The translations under genes and the position numbers were made by a program. From Taeniopygia guttata (taxonomy: Eukaryota; Chordata; Aves; Passeriformes; Estrildidae): 64,000 nucleotides of DNA. Positions 1 through 14,092 of this stretch are shown piece after piece. Every line of letters begins with the position of its first letter. Position 1 is the first letter of the stretch. The notes under the pieces are model-generated. The model had not been told where the DNA came from. It saw nothing but the letters and a program-made list of their open reading frames with translations, and did not search any database. The stretch is from assembly GCF_048771995.1 (NCBI RefSeq), contig NC_133026.1, positions 101,773,001 through 101,837,000 of the forward strand. Reading direction: 5' to 3'.

Positions 1-3000
1 ATTCCCTTTCTTTTCCCAGTTCTGTTTATATCCCACTTCTTTCTTCTCCAAATTTCAAATACCTCTGATGTACCAATAGCATCATATCAGAAAAATTTAA
101 ATATTCTAAACAATGTAATTACAGCCAAAAATACAAGGAACTGTTGTTGACACTGCTTGAAGACTCATGCCTTTCTGCTGGTAACAACTTTCAGCAGCAG
201 CCAAGCTTCCCATAGCCTAATGCTCACTTCTCCTCCAAGCACCAAAAACACAAGGCCATCAATTGCATGCAGAAACCACTTCACCACCACTGTTGTGAAG
301 TCATTCTAGTCATCAGCTACTGACAATGAACCAAGAGAATAGTATAATGGAAATGCAGTCCACCATTCATGCAGGGATAAATGTCAGTCCTACAACAAAT
401 AACAGTGTAAATATATATATAATATACAGTGGTATAAAAAAGCCACTCTAAAATCAGCCAGAACTTGAAGCTTCTGTTCAAAATGCCGTTCTCCTACCAG
501 CAAGCAGTACCCCACCAACAGCCACAAGTACTACTAGAGCAAGAAGGATGGGATATTATTGCAGAAAAAATACAGGCTAAATTAAAGTAGTGTGTTGAGT
601 CCTGAGAGTGCCAAATAATGAAACTGCGAACAGAAAAAAAATATTGTAAATTTAAGAGGTTTGGTTTGTTTCATTGTTTTAATTTTCCTGCTGGCCTGAG
701 TGAAATGTTAGCTCTGGGGAAATTTTCACAGATATCTTTTATTTACATCAAGTCCAATATTCATAATTCTGTTGATGTGCAAGTGTAAAGTGGTGATGTT
801 TTTTAACTCCTTCATTTTCTCTTGCTTTGAACTGACAGCTCCTAAAATTGGCATTTATGTGTCCATCTGCATGGACAAGGAGACACAAATAACAGCAGCT
901 ACATGATTACTTGCAAAGCATGCCGCTTAGTCTTCTGCATTTTATGCCCTCAGAAGACAAAATCAGCATGCTGTTACCTAAACCAGCAGTAACTGTATTA
1001 AAAATCCCCTTTGCAACATTTTAAAGAACTTTTAAAAAATCCCAAAACATTTTAAACAGTGCAAGAATTGCATCTGGAATCTTTATTTTATGGTGTTGAT
1101 TCTACATGGTGTTGAGCGTGTGGAGATTCCCAAAACACAGAAAGAAGACATGAAAGAAGATAGACAGTTATTTTAGCAATTTCTGAAACCTCAACTATCA
1201 TACACCAACTCCTAATTAGAAGTCTGACATGGTAATTAATTTAAACACAGAATAGCCTATAACCTTATCACTGTTCAGTGATTACTAGCAAGATGTTTTT
1301 ACTGTGATTATAAACTCAAGAATTCTCTGAAAACATGAACTTTAATTCCCTGGAAATGACCATCATGTGTCATCTCATTACTTAGCACATTTCTGGCAAG
1401 AACAAAATTTATTGCCCAAAGGATAAATAAGGAAAGAGAACAGCAATGGAGACTTAAATTACATATGTCACAAAAGAACCAATACCCCCGTGAATAGCAG
1501 CATGCCTGGGATCTAAGGGATCTAAGTATGTCTAGCCAGGCCCATTTGTCTGAGTCTTTTTTTATTTGCTCTCCAAACAAAGAGAAAGGTTCAGGTTTCC
1601 ACAGCACTTGGAATTCATGGAACTGTACTGAAATGGCTGCCAACAATAGCAAAATGAATTAGGAAACAAAAAAAGTATAGGAAAAAACCTTCAGACGGGG
1701 TATAATAAACTCTAGTTCTTCTGCATCAGGAAAGCATGCTTGTGCTTGTTCCTTTCCAAAAACTCCTCTAGAGGCATCACTCATTCTTCCTTACACTTCC
1801 TTAAAACTCTCCACAGTGTAACAGTGTAATGACCTTTCTTTCCCTGCCAGTGTTATCTAGGACAAAATTCAGTTACAATTCTGTAATTCTTATCTTCACC
1901 TAGAGACTTCTCTCCGCTGAGAATTTTTTTTTAATACATTTTACTAATTTTATTAATTCTGCAATTTGGGGTTTTTTTATTATTATTTTCCTATGTTTTC
2001 TTTTTGCTGACCTTTTTAACTGAAAAAAGCACCTTCGTCAGGGGAGCTCTAGTATTCTCTGCTATTAAACAAGAATGCCAGTACCACAGAATGAAAACTT
2101 CTGCTATGAAAGTAGTTAAGTCTATGACTTTAAGCTACATGAATCTGAAAACCAAATTAAAATGTTTTCTGGAGCAACACTCTTCCTTTATACAGGTCAC
2201 CGTTTTATTATTTGAAAAAATAAGACAATTAGAAGCATTCACTGTTAGAAGCATACTCACACTGAACAAAACTAGGACAGACAGCAACAGGAGTTTATAT
2301 TACTGACACTCTTAAAAGGTATTTGTGAACACTATAGAAAGATATTAAGACAGAGCATCCTAACAGATGCATTTCAAACACAATGCATTCTGAAACCTAA
2401 AAGAAAAATTCTTTAACTTTTACCTTTTTGGATTTTAATATGCACTGGAATATTTCTTCTTGTACAAAAATACTACTCTAACTTACCAAAACAATTTTAG
2501 AGGTCATATTTTGCAAGTTCATTTAATGTAAAGGGGATGCAGAATGTCCCTCCATCCTTAAAGAACTCAAAACTCAACTGGACAACCTGAGTAACATCAC
2601 CTGGCTTTGAAATTAGCTCTCTCAGCACTGAGCAGAGGATGAGATGGAAAACCCTCAAAGTACTCTTCCTTCTTTAATTGTTTAATGACTAAACCCTCCC
2701 AAAAGCAACTGAAGACTCTGCAGCACATAAATGCAAAGCATTACTACGGATCTCTTTAAAAAAATCTGCTTCTTCTACCAACACAGGATCCATCCTGAGA
2801 GGGACAGCATTTCTCCAACTCCACATCTACATTTCACAGTCTCTGAAAATCTATTAGACCAGCAATACTCATTCTTCGAGGTGGACAAAACTAGTAAGTG
2901 CAAACCAGAGCTGTGTTACTGCTCCTCCTCTTGGTTTCTAGATCTGCTTCTTGGAGACAAAGTCTGTCAATAAATATCCACGAAAAACCTGACAGCAAAA

Positions 3001-6000
3001 ACCTCATGGTCGAGCCTCATTTGGCAGAGACTGGCATCTTCTGGTCCATCTTCTACCTCCATCTGGTGAGGCTGCCTTTCAAGATTACAAAAGACAGTCA
3101 AAACACAACAGTCACAACACACAGTGAAAGCCACTGTTGCCAAAAGTCAATCATGAGTAAATTTCTCTCTTTTTAGGTCTAAATGCTAATTGCTCTAGTG
3201 CCAGATTCTACCTGTCACTGCTCAGAAGCAGGTGATGTATGAAGTAGCTATCTACTCACTGCAGTGCTCATCATAATGAGAATATGGCTCATTTACAATT
3301 TTTGTCTATTAGCTTCTGGTAGCACACTATTCCTATAAACCAATTTGGCAAAACATCTAAGTTGTAACGTATGCACTTCTGTTTCATCTCGTACACTGTC
3401 TTTTCTTTTTCTTTTTTTTTTCCTTCGGTAAGGATTCTCCAGCACCTTTAACAAGTAATTTACAAAATGGGCTGCTATACGGAGCCATGGCTTGGAGATG
3501 CACTACACCCATCCTTCCAACAGCACCCATCTCTGCAGATAGAGACAAACAATTTCACTCAAATTTACACACTGACTATGTAGGAGACAAACACTAGAAA
3601 CAAAAGCTTAAAATTTAACTTTTAAAAAATATTTTAAAACTGAAGCAGACATTTTTCATCATTTGCATTTAGTCAGCAAAACAAAACTGGCTCTTCCTAA
3701 TACTTTCTGACTTCATAAGCACATATTTTTTTTCCAGCACCATGGGGGTTTTGCATCCAAACACTATAGGAAAATACTTTAATACATAAATTATGTAAAT
3801 TATTATATCTCCCTGTTTCCTAATGTTATTTTAATTATGAAATGGTTTAGAATTAACACTTTTATTTCTAAGAGATTCTCCTACTTGAACCTAAGTTCTT
3901 AACTGTCCTTTTAAATGTTTATACTACCTAAGTAAAAAATACAATGGAGTTACCCAGGTTTTAGCATACAAGGTCAAACCCACCACATTTTCAAGAGCTG
4001 CACACTGCCTCTGGCAGAAACCATTAACTGGAACTTCAGAAAATAAAATACCCATAATGCATCTAACTAGTTTTGTTGAGTTTTTTGGTGCACTGTAGAT
4101 AAACAATCCTGCCATCAACAAGTCTAAACTACTGCTGGTAATACATTCATGCATTAAGAGTTCTGAGTCTTTATCAAGAGCATCCTTAATCAATAAAAAT
4201 GTCAAAGCCGAATCAGTTTTGCTTCTTATGTCTCCTTGATCATACCAACTCGGAAACTCCCAATGCTACAAATTACCACTTCTAATCCTTCTCCTATACA
4301 GCAGAATCCCTATTCATTTACAGGGAGGGTCAAGGTGAAATGCTTGTGATGTAGAGCTGAAGCCTTGCAGTTCCCTATTTACCGAGCCCTCCAGACAGGA
4401 AAACTGGTGCATGTGAGCCAAATCCAAGCGATGCTAATGCATTAATGACTGACATGTGGCAAAGGCACCGACACATAGATGCAGCATGACATTAATGGAG
4501 AGATTTGCCTGTGGTCATACAGAGTGGGGGGGCAAAACCAGACCCACCTGCCTCATGTTTTAACCTGAGTATGAAATCAAATGTCAGAGGAGATTAATTA
4601 GATGCCAAGAGTTTTATTCTTTTCTGTTGATAGAAAAAGCACATTTCCATAATGTGAGGAAGCATTTATGTGGATAGCAAATCAGGTTGACATTGAGAGA
4701 AGGTTTACTTTATTGTGAATGCTAGCTATGTGGTGCTTGTCAGTGCAATTACTTTCTACTCAAGTGGTTTGCTTTTTAACATTTTATTATCTTAACAATA
4801 AAAACCCTGGAAGCAATAATTATTTATTATGCTAATTCTTCAGCTTTTTTCTTATTAAGTTCTGCCAGACCATTAAAACTTGCTGTTTTCCAGAAATAAA
4901 CCTAATTTGTTAATATTCAGCCAATTATGAAAAAAAAGAAGGCAAAAACAATCTCTTTACTGGTAATTAGTTACTAACCAGTCAATTTGTACGCCTATCA
5001 GCTTCCCCATAAATTCTATTTTCATTTATTCAATACCCAACATTTCTAACATCATTCTGATCGAAAACAACTTCAAAACACTAAGTCCACTGTAGAATTT
5101 TTTATAAATAGTGATTTAAGCAGTCTGAGAGGCAGCAGGGCTTTAGACCACTCTGAAAATGCACTATACTCAAGGACTGCATTTTAATTATGGAAACCTT
5201 TTAGAACATCCCTGTTTTATTAACAGTAAGTGAAAGACTATAAACAAGGCTTCAGTATGCACCACTTCTTCTCAATCCTGTCTAAAGCCCTCAAGGGGAA
5301 AGAGCTTCAATGCGCTTTCATTTCTCCCCCCTAGCATTTTCAACTCTGAATGCCTCTTCTCACCGGCTTTAAAATTCATTTAACATAACAACCACGCAGT
5401 TATGCTTTCTTCTTCCCTTTTTTTTAATATACAAGTGGTTCCTCCTTTAGGAATAAACACCAAGGCCACAGCTCTCAAACTCCCATGGCATAAATGCAAT
5501 ATAGGAGACCATAAGCAATCTAAGCAGAAAAGCACTGCAACTAAATGTACCTTGAAAAGCTCCTAGTTCACAATACTTTTATAAAGCTTCACGTCCATGC
5601 ACAAACTGTCCCTACATTTTGCATAGTAACAGCAGTAGTAATCCCTGGAAAACTTCTGGAACAAATTCCCTCGCTCAGAGCTCAGCTCTCTCTGAGCCAG
5701 TACAGCACTAGCTGCTTCCATGGCAAGGATGCAACGCTCCAGGGTTTGTCAGAGCAGCCCCCAGCTTCAGTGAACAATTCGAACTCCTGTGCTGCCACCA
5801 CACACAGGAGCAGAGCCAGGCCTCTTCATCCCTCTCTGCTCCTGAGACAGCTTTCTCCTGTACCTCCCACTGGGAGATTCTGCCTGTGCCAACAGAAAAT
5901 TCCCTATTAATATGTAATATATACCATAATTAGCACTGTAAAGCAGCTAGTTACCTCACAACTATCCTCTCATCCCCTCTCTCATATTCACAAAAGTTTA

Positions 6001-6284
6001 TTTACAGGGGAAAAAAAAGAACAGAAAAAGAACCCCACAAAACTGGTGAAGAACATCTGATTCTTTCTATTTGTGTTTTTAAAAGTTAAGTTCTAAGATT
6101 AAGTTTTTGCTTCTAGCATTCGTCTCCTACATAGGAAGTGTGAAAGTATGAGTGAAATGGCTTCTCTCTGCCTCTGTAGGGCTGGATGCTGTTTGGAATG
6201 ATGGGTGTATTGCAGCTCCCAGCCACGGCAGTACAGCAGCCCACTCTCAAAATAACTAATTAAAGGTGCTGAAGAAAACCTACC

Positions 6285-6323
6285 AAAAAAAAAAAAAAAA
6301 AAAAAAAAAAAGAGAGAGAGAAA
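6285..6323. repeat. Poly(A) tract followed by (AG)n
   Basis: A run of 27 A residues is followed directly by about five AG dinucleotides. No transposon homology was recognised immediately upstream, so this is listed as a simple repeat rather than a retrotransposon tail. Confidence 0.9.
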
Positions 6324-7351
6324 GTGTGTACTAGATCAAACAAAAATGCATGTATATACAACTTTGTTGTTTTTACCAACAAACTCCTGGTCTTTTGTAC
6401 AAAAAGAGCATGAAGAAAATCACCACAAGAATGCTACTGATGTTCAGTAACACTTGTTATCCTAAGGGAGAAAACCAAAACCAAACATACAAATACAAAC
6501 TAAACCCCACAAACAGATCAATCAGAGCCAGACTATAAAAGTCATCAAGACTATTTAACAAATCAGAGTAGAAAGGCAATCTTTATAAAGATCTTTATAC
6601 AGATTGACTCTGTACTTTTTAAGAACAGAGTCTAGAGATGGAGGAATTAACTTGCTTTTCTGTACATGCACAGTATTATCACTCAGTCCCTCCCAGGACA
6701 TCAGATTAGGCCTTTAGGGTTTTTAACATTAGTTCAGCCTTTCTAATGAAGTGTGTGCCTCAATGACCTGACTCTTTTACAGAAGCAGCAGCCTGATTTG
6801 GAAGTCATTGCCTTCCTAGTCATGCCTCTGACTAAGCATGTAAAAACCTCTGAAGTTCTCTTATTCCTGGATCCCAGAACTATTTCACCTCCAAATCTAA
6901 GCCAATGCGAGTTGCATTTTGCTACCAAAAGGTAGACAAGGTCAATTGTGAGTTTCAGCATGATTACCCCTCTTCAGCAGAAATTTAGAATGTAGAGCCC
7001 TTGAGTTTTCATCTCCAGATAGATTGCATTTGATTAAGTGAATACTGGATTTTTTTTTTTTTAACATACAAAAATTTCCTCATAAACTAGTCACCTACCA
7101 AAACACTTCAAAAAACAAACTTGGGAGCTACACAGAAATGCCTAACAAATTCAGACTTCTACAGAACACCTGAAGACAACTGGTTTTTGGCAATGACTTT
7201 TGGCTGCTCTACTCACAATACCAAAAAAAAAAAAATACAGTACATAATTCAAGAGAACCAATGTACATTGAACAGTCCAGTGCTGAAGCCTCTGATTTTC
7301 TCTCTCTTAGGACTGACACCGATTTTTTTACTACAATACTCTAAAAAGTAT

Positions 7352-7391
7352 CACTAAATGTGATGCAGAAACACTAAATGTAATGCAAGAA
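7352..7391. repeat. 20-bp tandem duplication
   Basis: Two adjacent 20-bp units starting CACTAAATGT differ at a few positions near their 3' ends (GATGCAGAAA versus AATGCAAGAA). This is a small local duplication with no evident function. Confidence 0.75.
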
Positions 7392-9034
7392 TAGAAAAAG
7401 AAAAAGCTCTTTAAAATCGTAAGATGATGTGACGCAAGCTATACAGCCTATTATTTTCACTTATTACCCATGCATGTCAAATGGCATTACTTTACAATAG
7501 TAAAAAGCAAAGCCATTAAGTGCATAGAGAGCTGTGAGAATTTCAGGTGTGAAACAGACCAGTTTCTCACAATAGCTCAGAGTTCTGTTGTGCTTAAAGT
7601 GCAGAGAGTAAAACTATACCACTGCACCTCTATCTTGTGTATGCACAGGAAAATGTAAGGAGTAGCTGTAAATTTTCTTTTAAAGAAAATTCATTGCTCT
7701 GAGTGCAACGTTCCTATATCAAAGGTACATTAGCTCACAGTCACCTTCCACATCAACATAAAAATTTATCGCAAGGGATGTCAAAATCCACTAAGTCCCA
7801 CTTTGTTTGTTTATTACTGATTCATTGCTGGAGGCAATTAGCTCCATCCCCAACTGGGCTGCATTAGCTGGCCAACTCAAGAGCCAAGTCAGAGTGAGGA
7901 GCATGAACCAGCTCTGAAAATAGATAAATTTGAACAGAAACAGATGAGGAGTGCTCATGAAATCCATGGCATAGCTGCGTGATAAGGCATATATTTTCCA
8001 TCTCTAGGTGGGTAGTGAGTATCTTCAGAAACAAAAATAACTCAAGTGACTTAAGAGTTCATCTACCTGAACCATTACAGGAACACACCCCTACTAAATC
8101 CATTATCCCATTATACAACTGCAGCCATTACACAGTTTTTGAATGATTTAAACTATTCTTACACAGAGGGACCTGCACCTAGTGTGTGTACACAAGATCA
8201 GAGTAATCCTTTTCCAGTCCAAATCATGACCGCACCTCAGCTAATCTTACTGCTTTCAGATACCTGAGATGCTGTTTGGAAACCTTCAGCTATTCTTAAA
8301 AGTTACCCTGCCTTTCAAATTTATGATTCTATTGATACTGTAGAAGCCAGCAAAAGAAATCAGCTGCAGTCTCAGAGCTACATTGTGCTGAAGACTCCAG
8401 TAAAACTTGCTCCCATCATTAAAGAGAGGAAACAGAACCCAACCAGCATTCAGCTTCCCAAAGCTCTGTGATCTAATTCTACACAAAAGGCTTAATAAGG
8501 TTTAGGCTCATAATACAATTAGCAATTTAGCTCACAAATTAGACTATCTATTAACACTCCAGCAGAGACATCAGCTATATGAGGATTAAGAAGGAATCTG
8601 CTGCTCTCAATATGGGAGTGAGAACTTGAATGCTTTAATAGACCACTTCAGCTTCTGCTAATGCGAACATATATTGTGTTGTACAGGATGATGTGGGCAT
8701 GGGCAGCAGCCTGCTCACATACTGAAATTTCATCAACAGGAACCACAATAATAAGTAAGTACTCTGCACAGCAAGTACAGAGTGGCAACTTTTGATCTCA
8801 TCTTAAAGCACAATTTTAAGTAGTAAAAATAGTAGTGTGAAATACACTGCATATGCCTTAGAAGTGCACATAGAAAAAAGGCCCAAAATTAAATAGATCA
8901 ACATGGAAAAACCAAGGTCAACCCAAGGTATGGAAATTATATTGTAAAATATTTAACCACAGTATTTGAACAAAGAAGCAACCGTCTTCCAGTCTTTGCA
9001 AACCATATTTATTCTGTATCTTGCTGCATCAAGA

Positions 9035-9260
9035 GAAATATAGGTTAGATATTAGGAAAAAGATTTTAATGGTAAGAGTGATAAAGTACTGGAATGGTCT
9101 GCCCAGGGAGGTGGTGAAGTCACCATCCCTGGATGTGTTTATAAAAAAGACTGGATGTGGTACTCATTGCCATGGTTTAGTTGAGGTGCTAGGGAAGGGG
9201 ATGGACTCAATGATCTTGAAGGTCTCTTCCAACCTTGTGATTCAGTGATTCTGTGATCTA
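9035..9260 (+). mobile_element. CR1 LINE, 3' end fragment
   Basis: Matches the 3'-terminal region of avian CR1. Landmarks in order are GATATTAGGAAAAAG, CTGGAATGGTCTGCCC, GGAGGTGGTGAAGTCACC, then GGACTCAATGATCTTGAAGG and CTCTTCCAACC, ending in the ATTCTGTGA-type tail repeat. The copy is severely 5'-truncated, as is usual for CR1, and encodes no usable reverse transcriptase. It lies in PTPRM intron 1, in the opposite orientation to the gene. The left boundary is approximate. Confidence 0.92.
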
Positions 9261-10234
9261 TTAAGAATGGAAGCAGACATATGTAACAAAAGATTCTTTG
9301 TCATCTTCTCCCACAAACAGTGTTCGAAAGATTTTTAAAAAGAGCTGGTATCTCTAGCATGATTCTTAATGGCACATTGCTCACACAGAAAAATACTCCA
9401 AATGAATTTTCAAAGGTAGGCTAAAAAACCACTTTACTTATCGTAAGAAACTAAAATTTCAAAACTAAAATTTCAACTACTGTGTTTGAAAAGTGCTGTT
9501 CCAATTGCCAGGAAACTATACATGTAACTACATTTCTACAAAATGCCAATATTGGTGTGTTCATGCTGACTTGTGTTAAAATCTGAATTACTTGCAACAA
9601 CAGGAGCTTTTTCTAATTACTTTGACAGTATGCCCAAAACTGACTGTATTTATCTTCAGGTTTTAAGCCTGTGTTTGTATAATTAGGGCCCGTATTACTA
9701 ATTCTTTTTAGCTTGAAAACAAACAAACAAAAAAATCTTCACCAGTTTACTTCACACTCTAGTAAAAACCATTCACACCCAAATAATATTATGAACAACG
9801 TCCATCTGGTCTGAATTCTAGATCTGGCCGCTGTATCTCATTCCCCACCAGCACTGCCTGCTGTTGCTATCAAGCGTTCACTGCGAACGCACTCACTGCA
9901 AAGCAAGACTTAAACATCTCTCATTCACAGTACTTAATCATAAGCACATGCTTTGCTGTCATGTGTGCTAGCACATGCATGGCACCATTTTGGTCTTATC
10001 TGCCTCAAGGAGAAATAAAAAAGGCAACCCCCCTAACTTGTTATGTATGACACTCAGGCAGTCACGAATTGTATCCTCAAGCTTCCACCACAGCCACCCA
10101 GAGGCTCTGCAGCCTTCTGAAAACATGCACATACTTCTCCGAACTGGAAGGGCAAAAGTGCCCCACAGCAACACAGGAAATCCACATCAGAGCTGCACAT
10201 CCTGCAGGCTCAGCTCTCTCCCCAGCTCAGTCAC
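9261..10234. other. Intronic gap between two CR1 copies
   Basis: No gene or further repeat was recognised. The segment from about 10050 to 10230 is richer in GC than its surroundings and may be a more diverged 5' extension of the next CR1 copy, but I cannot show this. Confidence 0.4.
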
Positions 10235-10625
10235 TGCTGCCCAGAGGATGGCACAAGTTATTCAATAAAAAGTTGCACGGAGACCTCATAGCAGCTTTCC
10301 AGTACCTGCATGGGGCCTACGAAGATGCCAAAGAGGCACACTTCATCATGCAGCGCAGTGACAGGACAAGGCAAAATGGCTTCCAACTGAGAGTAGATTT
10401 AGATTAGATATTAGGAAAAAATTCTTCACGGTGTGGCTGGTGAAGCACTGGAACAGGTTGCTCAGAGAAGTTGTAGATGCAACGTGGCAGTGTTGAAGGC
10501 CAGGATGGACAGAGTTTGAGCAATCTTGTCCAGTGGAACATGTCCCTGCTAGATGAAAAGAGTTTTGAAACTAGATGGTCTTCATGGCCCTGTCCAACCC
10601 AAGCCATTCTGTGATTCTATTTGTG
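10235..10625 (+). mobile_element. CR1 LINE, 3' end fragment (longer copy)
   Basis: A second CR1 3' region in the same orientation, about 1 kb from the first. It includes more of the 3' part: GGAGACCTCATAGCAGC, a diverged GTGACAGGACAAGGCAAAATG segment, TTAGATTAGATATTAGG, TTCTTCACGG, and the terminal CCATTCTGTGATTCTATTT tail. It is more diverged from the CR1 consensus than the copy at 9 kb and differs from it internally, so the two are separate insertions. The left boundary is uncertain. Confidence 0.88.
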
Positions 10626-13279
10626 GAACACAGTGATGAAGAGCTGACATGAACAAAGCAAAGGAGGTGGAGAGAGCTCAGGAGGTGGCAGGTAAGCAAT
10701 GTATTCTTAATGGTGGCCTGGCACCTAACAGCTTTGTTAAATATGTATTATATTTTCTGTGAAATACATTATGCTAAAGCACAATTTTAGAACTGAGAGC
10801 AGGTAAGAGCCCTCCCTCTTCCTCTGCACAAAATTCCACAGTACACAGCTCTGGAAGATTACTGTAATTGGCCAATTCTTTCTTTTATTGCTAGACCACT
10901 GGGCAGAGTCAAAGCACTGAAATCATGGAAATTGGGCTACTTTTTAATGTCACATATTTGCTCAAAGCCAGTTTCAAGCATACAGATCCCTTTTTTTGAA
11001 GTCCTCCTCCCAAAAGTCTAGAAATGCATATTTTTTAATCCTGGCATACAAACAAGAATTAATTTTTCACTGCTACAAATCTAGTGTGGCATACTGCAGT
11101 TTGTGAAGACTTCAACAGACTGAGTTCTGGAAACGTGAGATTTCTCACTCACAGACAGTGAGTGGTTCCCAAACAGTTGTTTGAAAAGCTGTGATCCACC
11201 CACTATGTGCACTGATTTGAAGCAAACAGGCATATGAGATACTGCTTGACTGAAGTAGATTTACTGTGGACCAGTTCATGAAACCACAAGTTTATGTTCA
11301 TTTTGAAATTAAACATAATTCAAATGAAATTCAGTATTCATTGCTGTCTTGGGGTTGGGGCTACGAATCAGAAACTGGTTCCAATTTTTGCAATAGGCCA
11401 ACAGAAATGACAAGCAAGCAGTAACTTTAAAAATGCAAGTTTCCATGTTGCAGTGTAAACTGCAACCCAATCATATAACCAAAACATCTTAAGTAATTTC
11501 TGACTGATGCCAGAATGACTCCACAGCTGCTACTTTCGAGTTCCAATCATCAAGTCATTACAGATACCTTCCAAAATAAAAAATTAGACCTCCAAAGGCT
11601 GTATCTGTTTCTCCGAAGGAATCAGAGAAAAAAATTCAAATACAGCAGAAAATGCATGCACTGTTTACATTCCCTAATTCCCCTTGAGTTGACCTTGGCC
11701 ATTCAGCTAGATAAAGCCCAGACAGTCTTTATCTGAAATTCTCAGTCTGAACATATGCTTCACCCTTACTCCAAGTCAGAATTAATATCTGCTCTTCAAC
11801 ACTCCAATTCTACTGCATGACAGAGGAAAGTACAGGTGAATATGGCTGAAGTTCACAGTCAGCAATGATCTGCCACTGAATCAACCCACAGGCACTACAG
11901 TATGTTTGTCTATGACTGAAAACAGAAGTAGCTGAGGAAAATTATTTTTAAGAGGTTATTTCCCCACATGGATAACCTTATGCTATATACTGGGCTAAAA
12001 CTTCAAAAACACTTTAAGGCTTCTTATCTTTACACTTTTTCTGTGGCCATGGAAAGTTTTTAACAAGGGTAACATTTAAGTGCCCAAAATTCAGGATTGC
12101 AAAGAAGTACCAAATTCTCATGGACAAACTTTACAAAGAGCAATTGTACATGTAAGGATCTAGCTCTGAAGCTTCTGCAAGCCTCATTTAAAAAGCCACG
12201 TCCATATCTGCTGGTGGTGCATGGCTGCTGCAGAAGTCAGGGGTTTCACTTGTCAAGAGTGTATTTCAACTTGTCTTGGGCTCCTGGGCCCTATTTAATT
12301 TCAATTTGCTCTGTATTTGCTCAATAATTACTCTAAAGGGCGTGTGCTTGTCTCAAACACTCCTAAATAAATAAAACAAACCCCAGCATTTTCCAAATCC
12401 ACAAATGAAAGTGCTACGCCAATTCACATAAATCCCTTACTAGCCTAGATTTATGGAGGCAATTCTAACAATAATTCTTGAAGTTAAAATAAATAATACA
12501 CACCTCATGAACTTCATATGCGGTCTTCAATCCATGTACTTTGCTGTTGACATAAACAGCAAGTACTAATGTCAGGCAACATAGAGGCTTCCATTTCACA
12601 TTTTCACCCTTTAAGGTTTTAAATAGATACTAACTTTAGTTGTCTTTTGGTTTTGTTTATTTGCCAACACAAGGTCTGTGAGCATCACAGACCTAACCCC
12701 AAAAGGCTTCTTTCCCATTTAGAAAGTTGCTTGCAAAGGTTTTCCCCTGAGCTAGGGGCTAGGACAGAGTCAGGATGACATCTCTCAGATATGGTAAAAA
12801 GGGCATCAGCTACACAGTGCCTCAAAATTATTACTGGGACAACAATTTATCTTACATAACTGAGAAATTACTTCAGTATCAGGCTGTCTCTGCAGAAGTT
12901 AAAAAGAAAAAGCTTAAGTGATGTGTTATGTAAAGTGCTTATATTTTAGTGTTGAATGCGGTGCTTTGTAAAATAATCTTTATCTACTCTGCAGAATTCA
13001 GAAAAGGTAACATTAAAGGAAAAAGGATATAGCTGTTTTCAGTCATTAACATAAGAACTACCCCACTGAGAACTATGGCTCCTGGAAATGTCCATAACTG
13101 CCTTTATCTCCTAAACGTGACAGTATTTAACCATGTTTTTGAGTTTCCTGGGAAAACTGAAGCTAGAGGTGGCTACCGTAGATTTTCTCTAAATTGTTTT
13201 GGGGTTCTGAGCTGTCACCCTCCGTTCTTTTAATGTTTTGTAAATGGAAATTTAGCAGATTTCTCAACCATGTGGAAAG

Positions 13280-13301
13280 AAAAAAAAAAAAAAAAAAAAA
13301 A
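13280..13301. repeat. Poly(A) tract (22 A)
   Basis: Homopolymer seen directly. No retrotransposon body was recognised upstream. Confidence 0.9.
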
Positions 13302-13451
13302 GAAATTCCAACTACTCTGGAAGGTCTGAGGATCTATGAAGATCCTCATCTATGTCACAATCAAATGCCAGAGCACAGAGTTAAATCTGGATCTCCCACA
13401 CCTATGTGGGAGTTCTGATCCCTAAGCAACTATTAAACCAGATTTTTTTAA

Positions 13452-13532
13452 ATGTATATAAATACATACATACATATATGTGTATATATATATATGTAGG
13501 TATGTATGTATGTATACACATACACATGTATG
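13452..13532. repeat. Compound TA / CATA / TATG microsatellite
   Basis: About 80 bp of alternating pyrimidine-purine sequence made of ATAC, TATA, TATG and CACA units. It is likely length-polymorphic and prone to unusual DNA structure. Confidence 0.85.
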
Positions 13533-14068
13533 TCTTCTGCATTATGTCCTCCAGGGGTGTGGTTCTTATTAGGCAATGTTATCCCAACATTTTATTACAT
13601 ATCTTAAAACAGTTAAGGAAAAAGAGGCATTATTAAAACACTATTAACTTCCAAATTAATAATCAGAACACTGTTGTTCCTGAATTACACTGATTGACAG
13701 AAACATCACAGCAATTACAATATGCTTTATATAGTCCCAACAGGTGTGCAAATAGTGTCAAACACCTTGAAACAAAAATATTTTCTTTCAAGTTTCTGCC
13801 ACACCTTTGAGCACACTCTGAGCAGGCTGTACAGTCATTAGGAAACATTGGACTTCTCACAGTGAATGAGAAGGGTGGAAGGTAGAAGAAGCAACAATGA
13901 AATTTTTAAAACAAAACAAATATCTAAATCACGTAAAAAGAAATAGCGACTGCACCAAACTAAGCAGCTACAGAGGAACGTGCTATGTCTGCTGTGGCAA
14001 TTGACTTTCATGTTTGATTTCAACTGTTCACTGAACTGTTTCCTAGAACAGTAAATAGCCAAGAAGGT

Positions 14069-14092
14069 AAAAAAAAAAAAAAAAAAAAAAAA
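14069..14092. repeat. Poly(A) tract (24 A)
   Basis: Homopolymer seen directly. No associated mobile element was recognised. Confidence 0.9.

Larger units (their letters stand above)
1..9034. other. Intronic sequence without recognised gene
   Basis: AT-rich unique-looking DNA. Open frames are under 125 codons and none resembles a known protein. It holds a 27-A tract followed by AG repeats at 6285-6323 and a 20-bp tandem duplication at 7352-7391. The stretch around 4560-4960 contains several TAATTA-type homeodomain-like sites and could be a conserved noncoding element, but this cannot be tested here. Confidence 0.6.

Noticed and set aside
10069-10407. 112-codon plus-strand frame as a gene
   Set aside because: Its second half is CR1 LINE 3' sequence; no independent coding signal.
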